Below, in pieces: positions 8,014 to 14,499 of a stretch of 64,000 bases of DNA; positions within the stretch are counted from its first letter, which is position 1; each line of letters starts with the position of its first letter. The stretch is from assembly GCF_040681875.1 (NCBI RefSeq), contig NZ_JBFAZP010000001.1, positions 124,001-188,000 of the forward strand. The letters run 5' to 3'. This stretch comes from Longispora sp040681875. Its GTDB lineage: Bacteria > Actinomycetota > Actinomycetes > Mycobacteriales > Micromonosporaceae. The notes beneath the pieces were generated by a model. It did not search any database, was not told where the DNA came from, and saw only the letters and a list, made by a program, of their open reading frames with translations. Made by a program: the position numbers and the translations under genes.

Positions 8014-9306
8014 TCAGCGGTGGACGTACGCGGCGAGGCCGCCGAACTCCTCGCTGGCGATGAACACCGACCGGACGTTGATGAGCGCCTCTTCGACGTG
8101 GTCGGGGCATCCCCAGGCCGCGTCGCCCCAGGAGTCGGCGATCTTGATCTCGGCGGGTTCGGCGCAGCTGGAACCGCCTCCGAGCTGGCATTGCTCGGGG
8201 TGCGGCAACGTGGCCTGCGCGGCGGCGGCGGCGCGCAGCTGAGTGGTGAGTTCCGCGGCGGCCGTGGCGCGACGCTCGGCGGCGGCCCGCAGTTCCTGTT
8301 CCGCTCGTACGGCCCTGGCCAGGTCGTCGTGGGCCGACCTGGCGAGCGCTTCGGCGGTTCGTTGTGCCTGTTCGCTGTGGTGGCGTTCGATGGCCAGGGC
8401 TGCGGTGCCGGCGAAGAGGCGGGTGAGGGCGAGGTCGGTGTCCTGTGGGATGCGGGGGGTGCGGTGGTACATGGCGAAGGTGCCCAGTAGTCCGCCGTCG
8501 CGGGCCAGGATCGGTGTGGACCAGCAGGCGGCCAGGTCGGCCCTGGTGGCCAGGTTCTTGAAGTCGGTCCAGAGGGGGTCGGTGGTGATGTCGGTGACGA
8601 TGACGGGTTGGCGCCGGTGGGCGGCGGTGCCGCAGGATCCGACGCCTTCGCCGGTGGCGATGCCGTCGATGGCCTGGTTGTAGAAGTCGGGCAGGCTGGG
8701 CGCGGCGCCGTGTCGTAGGTGCAGGCCGTCGGGATCGGCGAGGAGTACGGAGACGAGGATCTCCTGCGGGGCGAGGTTCTCGATGCACCGGGCCATCCCG
8801 TCGAGTACCTCGGTGAGGGGCGCCTGACGGGCGATCTGCTCCAGCAGGGCACGGTGCTCGGCCATCAACCGTTGGGCATGCTTGACCTGGGTGGTCTCCA
8901 CTCCGATCATGCGGACCCCGGTCACGTGACCTTCGGCGTCCCGATACGGCTCGAAGGTGAAGTCGAAGAACGCCTCCCGCGCCTGGGCTCCGGCGTCCAC
9001 AACGACCTGGACGTCGCTGGAGGTGCGGGGCTCGCCCGTGCGGTAGACCTGGTCCAACAGGGCGATGAGCCCCTGCTCCGCCAGATCTGGCATCAGGTCG
9101 ACGAGCGCGACCCCGGTGCGTACCCGTTCCTCGCCGAAGGTGGTGACGAACGTCGGGTTCGCTGTCTCCACCAGATGCTCCGGCCCCGCGAGCGAGGCGA
9201 AGACCGCAGTGGATGGGCCGAACAACGACCGCAGGTCCTCCTGGTCTTCCTGTCCGGCAACCGCCGGCTTCCCAACGGTCGGCCGCTGGCCTGATACCGC
9301 TGTCAT
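8014..9306 (-). CDS. PAS-GAF sensor protein with Cys-rich C-terminal module
   Basis: The 430-residue cytoplasmic protein has a PAS domain at about 35-150 (NPTFVTTFGEERV, DFTFEPYRDAEGHVTGVRMIGV), a GAF domain at about 170-315 (GVGSCGTAAHRRQPV and LLGTFAMYHR are typical), a coiled segment at about 320-365 rich in Ala, Arg and Glu, and a distinct C-terminus with CQLGGGSSC, then WGCPDH, ending AAYVHR. There is no kinase or phosphatase domain, so output may go through the tail. It lies in the partner-switching block and may feed a signal to it. ATG at 9306 begins MTAVSGQRP. Confidence 0.78.
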   Translation of the reverse strand: MTAVSGQRPTVGKPAVAGQEDQEDLRSLFGPSTAVFASLAGPEHLVETANPTFVTTFGEERVRTGVALVDLMPDLAEQGLIALLDQVYRTGEPRTSSDVQVVVDAGAQAREAFFDFTFEPYRDAEGHVTGVRMIGVETTQVKHAQRLMAEHRALLEQIARQAPLTEVLDGMARCIENLAPQEILVSVLLADPDGLHLRHGAAPSLPDFYNQAIDGIATGEGVGSCGTAAHRRQPVIVTDITTDPLWTDFKNLATRADLAACWSTPILARDGGLLGTFAMYHRTPRIPQDTDLALTRLFAGTAALAIERHHSEQAQRTAEALARSAHDDLARAVRAEQELRAAAERRATAAAELTTQLRAAAAAQATLPHPEQCQLGGGSSCAEPAEIKIADSWGDAAWGCPDHVEEALINVRSVFIASEEFGGLAAYVHR

Positions 9307-9395
9307 GGTGTCGCCCGCCTCTCAGCCGCTATGCGTGGATGGTCGAACGGGGGCATACGTACTTGGTTCGTGGCCAACTTTCAGGCCTCGTGAAA

Positions 9396-9428
9396 CCGGA
9401 GGGAGACCCGGGACGGGTCCCCCTCCGG
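9396..9428 (-). terminator. Hairpin terminator after the small membrane gene
   Basis: The stem is built of CCGGAGGG (9396-9403) with CCCTCCGG (9421-9428) and GACCC (9405-9409) with GGGTC (9415-9419), with single mismatched bases at 9404 and 9420 and a five-base loop. It lies 22 bp past the stop of the minus-strand gene at 9450. Confidence 0.7.
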
Positions 9429-9449
9429 AGGTCGGAGTCCTCGGTCCAG

Positions 9450-9593
9450 TCAGGTGAAGATGCTGACTCCACCCGGACCGACCAGCAGGCCGACCACGAT
9501 CAGGACCACGCCCCACAGCAGTTGGCGCCGGAACAGCGCGACGATGCCGGAGACCACGAGCACTACAGCCAACAGCCACAGGATGAATGTCAT
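9450..9593 (-). CDS. 47-residue hydrophobic membrane protein (GPGG-SIF type)
   Basis: The protein starts MTFILWLLAVVLVV and has two membrane helices (about 3-19 and 25-39) separated by FRRQLLW, ending GLLVGPGGVSIFT. The terminal GPGG-SIF motif is shared by a group of tiny actinomycete membrane proteins whose function I do not know. It is followed by a strong terminator, so it is probably monocistronic. A SigB-like signal lies directly upstream (9603-9628), which would place it with the stress genes nearby. Confidence 0.75.
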   Translation of the reverse strand: MTFILWLLAVVLVVSGIVALFRRQLLWGVVLIVVGLLVGPGGVSIFT

Positions 9594-9602
9594 GGTCGTA
9601 CT

Positions 9603-9628
9603 CTTCCCGAATCCATCCGGCCGTAAAC
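9603..9628 (-). promoter_or_regulatory. Possible SigB-like promoter of the 47-residue membrane protein
   Basis: On the minus strand GTTTAC (9628-9623) and GGGAAG (9608-9603) are 14 bases apart. The spacing and -35 fit a SigB-type promoter; the -10 has A for T at the fourth base. The start codon lies nine bases downstream, so the transcript would have almost no leader. Confidence 0.3.
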
Positions 9629-9862
9629 ACGGTTAACAGTGGCTGCCCCGTCGAACCGTGTGCAGCCCGAACCCCCGACGGGACGAGCCCTCCTTCTGTG
9701 GACGGGGAGTGACCCCGGTCGCGTCGGACCGGGCGCCCAGCCGGCGATCTCAGAGGGCGAACGACCAGACGCGCCTACGAGGTCGGCGACCCGTCGAATG
9801 GTTTTGTCAGGGGTGGGGGTTAGCCTGCCCGGACAGGATCGTCCCAGGACCAGGAAGGTGTC

Positions 9863-10525
9863 ATGAAGCTTCTCCTCACGGACTCGGGCGTCAAGAACGC
9901 GAGCATCCGCGACGCACTCGTCGACCTACTCGGAAAGCCGATCGCCGAGTCCGGTGCCCTGGTCGTCCCGACGGCGTTGCACGCCCAGAAAGGCGGGGCC
10001 GTCCTGGCGGCCCGCGCGATCAGCGGCGACCTGGCGCCCATGGCCCAACTGGGGTGGAAGTCCCTCGGGGTCCTGGAGCTCACCGCGTTGCCCAGCATCG
10101 GCGAGGAGCTCTGGGTCCCCCTGGTCCGGGAGGCCGACGTCCTGCTGGTCCAGGGCGGCGATCCGATGTTCCTGTGCCACTGGATGCGCGAGTCCGGCCT
10201 GGCGGACCTGTTCCCCACGCTCCACGACACCGTCTACGTGGGGCTGAGCGCCGGGAGCATGGTGATGACCCCGCGGATCGGGCAGGATTTCGTCCGCTGG
10301 AACCCGCCCGGGGGCGGCGACCGGACCCTGGGGGTGGTCGACTTCGCGATCTTCCCGCACGTGGACTACCCGGGCATGGCGACCAACACGATGGCCCACG
10401 CCGAGAAGTGGGCCGCGACGATGCCGATGCGGGCTTACGCCATCGACTGCGAAACGGCCATCAAGGTGATCGACGGAGACGTCGAGGTCATCTCCGAGGG
10501 CAACTGGAGGCAGCTCAACCCCTGA
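9863..10525 (+). CDS. Peptidase S51 (dipeptidase E-like) family protein
   Basis: The 220-residue protein has the class I amidotransferase-like fold of the S51 family. It begins MKLLLTDSGVKN, has ADVLLVQGGDPMFLCHWM, and carries the nucleophile-elbow motif GLSAGSMVM with Ser as the expected catalytic residue. FAIFPHVDYPGM supplies the usual histidine. Family members cleave after N-terminal Asp or hydrolyse related isopeptides such as cyanophycin dipeptides; the substrate here is not shown by sequence. AGGAAGG precedes the ATG. It stands alone, converging with the Cys-rich peptide operon. Confidence 0.85.
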   Translation: MKLLLTDSGVKNASIRDALVDLLGKPIAESGALVVPTALHAQKGGAVLAARAISGDLAPMAQLGWKSLGVLELTALPSIGEELWVPLVREADVLLVQGGDPMFLCHWMRESGLADLFPTLHDTVYVGLSAGSMVMTPRIGQDFVRWNPPGGGDRTLGVVDFAIFPHVDYPGMATNTMAHAEKWAATMPMRAYAIDCETAIKVIDGDVEVISEGNWRQLNP

Positions 10526-10568
10526 CGGGGCGCGCGGCGGATCGGCGCCTCCGACCCCGGTGGCGACG

Positions 10569-11156
10569 TCACGTCCGGTGTCGTCGCGTTCCACGATCCC
10601 CGAGCGCGCTGGCGCCATGGTCGGTGCCGGGTCGGGGCGGGTGCGCGAACAGGTCGACCAGGTCCTCGTAGCGCACGACGCACAGCGCGCCGACCAGCCC
10701 GGCGGTGGACGCGACCAGTACGCCGCCGAGCGGCGTCGGCCCGTCGCCGAGCACGGCCGCGCCGAGGCCGGCCCCCGCCGCCGCCAGCAGGATCAGGTTG
10801 CGGACCACGTGCCGGCGGGTCAGGGGCGTGTCCGCCGCGCCGAAACACCGGCACACGGCGCCGGTCCTCGCCCGCACGGCCCGCCACACGGCCAGGGTCA
10901 GCACGGCGAACAGCGTCGCGGCGAGCGCCTGACCGGCCACGACGGTCGTGGGCACCGCCAGCAGCACCGGGACGACGGCCTCCGCGGTGACCGTCGCGAC
11001 CGCCGCCACGGGAGTCCACCTGCCGGGCACCAGGCCGAACGCGGGGATGGTCGCCGCGAACCGCCGGAACGCGGCCCGGCCGCGCACCTTGCCCGCCACG
11101 GACGTCAGCAGGACGAGCCCCACGAGCACCCGGGCCGCCACGGCCACGTATTCCAT
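10569..11156 (-). CDS. MauE/DoxX-like membrane protein
   Basis: The 195-residue protein has four or more membrane helices (about 5-20, 46-66, 70-88, 117-150). After helix three comes the motif VCRCFG, a Cys-x-Cys typical of MauE-like proteins. In methylamine dehydrogenase biogenesis, MauE with thioredoxin-like MauD supports disulfide formation in the Cys-rich small subunit. Here it is the last gene of an operon headed by an eight-cysteine peptide and a TlpA/MauD-like gene, so a role in disulfide formation outside the membrane is likely. The stop lies 43 bp from the convergent S51 gene. Confidence 0.8.
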   Translation of the reverse strand: MEYVAVAARVLVGLVLLTSVAGKVRGRAAFRRFAATIPAFGLVPGRWTPVAAVATVTAEAVVPVLLAVPTTVVAGQALAATLFAVLTLAVWRAVRARTGAVCRCFGAADTPLTRRHVVRNLILLAAAGAGLGAAVLGDGPTPLGGVLVASTAGLVGALCVVRYEDLVDLFAHPPRPGTDHGASALGDRGTRRHRT

Positions 11157-11165
11157 TGGTTCTCC

Positions 11166-11588
11166 CTATCGGATCGGTCGGACCACGACGCCGACGAGCG
11201 CGTCGGCCACGACGTAGCCCAGGCTCCGGGAGTCGTGGCTGCGACCGGGGTTGTCGCCGAGGACGATCAGCCGGCCGGCCGGCACGACCTGTTCGTCGAC
11301 GGGGATGTCCGGCGGCACGGGATCTCCGGGCACGGCGACGGCACGTTTGACCAGCAGTCCGCCGGTCGGGTCCTGGGGATCGGCGGAGCCGGCCGTGGCG
11401 AACACGACGACGTCGCCCCGGCGGATCCGGCCCAGTCCGGTGCGCCGGACGAGGAGTCGGTCGCCCTGGTCGTAGGTGGGACGCATGCTCGGGCCGTGGA
11501 CGGTGACGACCAGGAGGCTGGCCCGCAGCATCCAGCCGGCGGCGCCGAGAACCGCCGCGAGGAGGACTGTCACGACGGCGGGGATCAC
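11166..11588 (-). CDS. Signal peptidase I (S26) family, short form
   Basis: The 140-residue protein has one N-terminal membrane helix (about 4-30), then the catalytic Ser34 in VHGPSMRPTY and Lys81 in LLVKRAVAVPGD, and the box E motif VLGDNPGRSHDSR. All active-site boxes of S26 are present, with a reduced outer domain. The start is GTG at 11588, overlapping the ABC gene's TGA by GTGA, and the MauE gene follows after nine bases. Tight coupling within the operon suggests it removes the leader from the Cys-rich peptide rather than acting as housekeeping LepB. Confidence 0.85.
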   Translation of the reverse strand: MIPAVVTVLLAAVLGAAGWMLRASLLVVTVHGPSMRPTYDQGDRLLVRRTGLGRIRRGDVVVFATAGSADPQDPTGGLLVKRAVAVPGDPVPPDIPVDEQVVPAGRLIVLGDNPGRSHDSRSLGYVVADALVGVVVRPIR

Positions 11589-13420
11589 GGCGACACGTCC
11601 TGGTAGCCGGCCGCCTGCGTCCGGAACAGGCGCGCGTAGCCCGCGTCGGCGGCGACGAGTTCGTCGTGGGTGCCGTGTTCGGCCACCCTGCCCTCGGCGA
11701 GGACGACGATCGTGTCCGCGTCGCGGACCGTGCCGAGCCGGTGGGAGATCAGCACGCTCGTGCCGTGGGCGCGGTGTTCGCGCAGGCGGCGGTGCACCTC
11801 GTGTTCGGCCTGCGCGTCGAGTCCGGAGCTCGGCTCGTCGAGGATCATCAGGTCGCGCTGGTCGCGCAGGAACGCCCGGGCGAGGGCGAGCCGCTGCCAC
11901 TGGCCACCGGACAGCAGTACCCCGGTGTCGGGGTTCTCCCGGTCCGACTCGTCGACGAACATCCGGGACAGCCACGTGTCGTACCCGTGGGGAAGGGTGT
12001 CGATCGTCGGGTGCATTCCCGCCCGGTCGGCCGCCGCCACGATGCGGGGCCGGTCGTCCAGGGCGGTGACGTCTCCGAGGCCGATGTTCTCGGCGACGCT
12101 CAGGTCGTACGCCATGTAGTCCTGGAAGACCGCGCCGATGTGTTCGCGGAACTCGGCCACCGGCAGTTCCCGGAGGTCGACGCCGTCCCACAGGATGGCG
12201 CCCCGGGTCGGGTCGTAGAAACGGCAGAGCAGCTTGACCAGGGTACTCTTGCCCGCTCCGTTGAGCCCGACGAGCGCCGTGGCCCGCCCCTGGGGGATGA
12301 GGAGGTCCACTCCGCGCAGCACCCACGGTTGGTCCTCGCCGTAGCGGAACCACACGTCGCGCAGCTCGATCCCGGTCCGCAGCCGGGGTACCGGGCCGGA
12401 TCCGGTCGCCACCACCAGGTCGGGGACCGTGGCCTCGATGTCGCGGTAGTGGCCGAACAGCAGCATCGCGTGGTGGGCCATGCCGATCCGGTGGGCGATG
12501 CCCTGTGACGCGAGCTGTACTCCGGCGACGGCGGCGAGGAACACCGAGACGTCCCCGATCGACTGCCGGCCGGCGGCGGCCAGCAGCACGGCCCAGACCA
12601 GCCCGCCGCCCGCGACGGCGGCGGTGAGGCCCGCGAGCAGCCCCTCGGTGCGGGCCTCGCGCCGGTCCTGCCCGGCGATGGCCGCGTTGGCCGCCGACAA
12701 CTCCACGAGCATCCGGCGGCGGAACAGGTCGCCCAGCCCGAGGAGCCGGATCTCCTGGGCGGCGGCCAGGCTCCCGAGCAGCTCCGCGTAGAAGTACTCC
12801 CGGCGCTCGTGGGGCGAGATGCTCCACAACACGTCGGCCCGTGACCGGCCGAGCCGGAGCTGCGCCCAGAGGGCGGGGGCGGCCGAGGCGACGACGACCG
12901 CGGCCATCCACGGGTTCACCACCAGGAGGGTGCCGAGGAAACCGACCATGGTCAGCGCCGACTGCGCGACGCCGAGGCCGTCGTCGACGAGGCGGCTCGG
13001 GCCCGACCTGCCGGCCTGCTGCGCCATCCGGAGCTGGTCGCGGAAGGCCGGGTCCTCCAGCCGGCCGATGCCGGACAGCCGGTTCATCGCCTGGTACAGC
13101 CGGTCCATGGAGAGCACGCCCACGACCCGGTCCAGTCGGGCGCGCAGGTACTGCCCGACCACCGGCAGCAGCCCGCCGAGCAGTCCGACCGCCGCGAGCC
13201 CGACCGCCACCGGGAGCAGCGACCACCGGTCCCCCGCCGCGCCGCCGTCGAGCCGGTCGAGCAGGACCTTGGTGCACCAGGCGGCGGCGACCGGGAGCAG
13301 CCCCGCGACGGCGGTCACGGCCGCGTACCCGAGCACGACGCCGCGCCCGGACTCCCAGGTGAGCCGGGCCGCGGCGGCGAGATCGCCGAGGACGCGCCGG
13401 CCCCCGACGGCCACGGTCAT
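11585..13420 (-). CDS. ABC transporter, fused membrane and ATPase domains
   Basis: The 611-residue protein is a half-transporter of the exporter type: a six-helix membrane domain (about 20-330) and a C-terminal ATPase domain with Walker A GLNGAGKST, signature LLSGGQWQRLALARA and Walker B LMILDEPSSGLD, followed by the switch His in ISHRLGT. There is no C39 peptidase domain at the N-terminus, so any leader removal must come from another enzyme; the S26 gene directly downstream fits. ATG at 13420 overlaps the thioredoxin gene's TGA. It probably exports the Cys-rich peptide of this operon. Confidence 0.88.
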   Translation of the reverse strand: MTVAVGGRRVLGDLAAAARLTWESGRGVVLGYAAVTAVAGLLPVAAAWCTKVLLDRLDGGAAGDRWSLLPVAVGLAAVGLLGGLLPVVGQYLRARLDRVVGVLSMDRLYQAMNRLSGIGRLEDPAFRDQLRMAQQAGRSGPSRLVDDGLGVAQSALTMVGFLGTLLVVNPWMAAVVVASAAPALWAQLRLGRSRADVLWSISPHERREYFYAELLGSLAAAQEIRLLGLGDLFRRRMLVELSAANAAIAGQDRREARTEGLLAGLTAAVAGGGLVWAVLLAAAGRQSIGDVSVFLAAVAGVQLASQGIAHRIGMAHHAMLLFGHYRDIEATVPDLVVATGSGPVPRLRTGIELRDVWFRYGEDQPWVLRGVDLLIPQGRATALVGLNGAGKSTLVKLLCRFYDPTRGAILWDGVDLRELPVAEFREHIGAVFQDYMAYDLSVAENIGLGDVTALDDRPRIVAAADRAGMHPTIDTLPHGYDTWLSRMFVDESDRENPDTGVLLSGGQWQRLALARAFLRDQRDLMILDEPSSGLDAQAEHEVHRRLREHRAHGTSVLISHRLGTVRDADTIVVLAEGRVAEHGTHDELVAADAGYARLFRTQAAGYQDVSP

Positions 13421-13950
13421 GAGGCCGGGACCGGAACCGGGAGCGCCTCGATCTGGTACCCGCTCGCCACCACCACGCCGTCGTCGACCAGGCACAGCGC
13501 CGGGTAGCCGCTGACGCCGAAGGCCTTGTTCACGGGTCCGTCGTCGGTTTCCACGACCACGTCGGCCACCGGGCGCAGGCTGGTGAGGAGGTCCGCCACG
13601 TCGGCGTCGGGGCCCACGGCGACGGCCAGCACCCGGCCGTCGAAGCTCCGGGCGTACTCCAGGAACTGCGGCAGCCGCTCCTTGCACGGCTCGCACGTCG
13701 GCGAGAAGAACCCGACCAGCGTCGGCCCGTTCAGCGTCGCGTCCGTCACCGTCGTGCCGGTGGTGGTCGTCGCCGCGAAGGCGCCGATCGCGGTGCCGGC
13801 CGCGAGCATGATGTCGCCCTGGTGACCGCCCGCCACCTGTTCGAGGGTCCGGGTGTGTTCCCGTAGCCGGCGGATCACGCCGAAGGTGAGGAAGAGGTTG
13901 AGCGCGGTCAGGAGGCCGACGAGGATGACGGCCGCTGCCAGGATTGCCAT
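13417..13950 (-). CDS. TlpA/MauD-like thioredoxin-fold protein, membrane-anchored
   Basis: The 177-residue protein has an N-terminal membrane helix (about 3-24), a short linker, and a thioredoxin-like domain from about residue 60. The redox motif is CEPC in FFSPTCEPCKERL, and a cis-Pro segment is seen as SGYPALCLVDDG. TlpA/MauD proteins act outside the membrane on cysteine pairs of partner proteins. It is the second gene of the operon, 63 bp after the Cys-rich peptide gene, and overlaps the ABC gene by four bases. I infer it works with the MauE-like protein on the peptide. Confidence 0.85.
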   Translation of the reverse strand: MAILAAAVILVGLLTALNLFLTFGVIRRLREHTRTLEQVAGGHQGDIMLAAGTAIGAFAATTTTGTTVTDATLNGPTLVGFFSPTCEPCKERLPQFLEYARSFDGRVLAVAVGPDADVADLLTSLRPVADVVVETDDGPVNKAFGVSGYPALCLVDDGVVVASGYQIEALPVPVPAS

Positions 13951-14013
13951 GCCAGTGCTCCTTTGCTCGGGGAGCGGCGGCCGCCACCGGGGTGCCGGCC
14001 GCCGCGGAGATCA

Positions 14014-14217
14014 CTAGCAGTGGCGCGTGGTCCGGTAACAGGATCCGCAGAACGTCTTGCACGCCCCGTTCGTGGAGCAGTGCTTCTCGTACTGGTAGTT
14101 GCCGCTGCAGTAGCAGTACTTGTAGAACGGGTCCGGCGGGCAGCCCGCACCGACGTTGGCCTTCGGTACGAACGCGCCCAGCAGGCGGTCGCTGAACGTT
14201 CCCAGCATCGCGCGCAT
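14014..14217 (-). CDS. Cysteine-rich secreted peptide precursor (8 Cys)
   Basis: The 67-residue protein starts MRAMLGTFSDRLLGAFVPKA and ends with a Cys-rich part of about 42 residues holding eight cysteines at positions 26, 35, 37, 47, 53, 57, 60 and 67, with several Tyr and Gly. The N-terminal 25 residues look like a leader ending in AGC or VGA-G. ATG at 14217 follows AAGGAG. It heads an operon with thioredoxin, exporter, signal peptidase and MauE-like genes and has its own strong promoter. It may be a disulfide-rich bacteriocin or signalling peptide. It resembles no named family I can recall. Confidence 0.75.
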   Translation of the reverse strand: MRAMLGTFSDRLLGAFVPKANVGAGCPPDPFYKYCYCSGNYQYEKHCSTNGACKTFCGSCYRTTRHC

Positions 14218-14263
14218 GCGTCGCTCCTTCCCTCGGGTGCCGTGGACGACACCGACCGTGGAA

Positions 14264-14292
14264 AAGCTAGGTTCGACGACAATGCATGTCAA
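14264..14292 (-). promoter_or_regulatory. Consensus housekeeping promoter for the Cys-rich peptide operon
   Basis: On the minus strand TTGACA (14292-14287) and TAGCTT (14269-14264) are separated by exactly 17 bases, close to the best vegetative-sigma consensus. Transcription would start near 14257, giving a leader of about 40 bases to the ATG at 14217. An imperfect palindrome (GACAATGCATGTC, 14278-14290) overlaps the -35 and could be an operator. Confidence 0.7.
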
Positions 14293-14499
14293 TGCGAGGA
14301 CAGGCGGGTTGTTAGCGAGTTGTGAGCGCTCCGGGCGACCCTTTCGGTGGACCACTCCGCCGCCCCCGCTTGGCCTCGCCACCAGGTAGAACCCTCCACC
14401 ACCCCACGGATCCGCGCGCTCCGACGGCACCGACGCGCCGGCCGTCCGCCTCGCCCGCCGTGGGCCCGGAGCACCATGGGCCCGGACCACCGCCCGGGG

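Noticed and set aside
11166..13277. 703-codon minus-strand frame ending in the signal peptidase
   Set aside because: Its first 560 codons are Arg/Gly/Pro-rich shadow of the ABC gene; only the last 140 are real.
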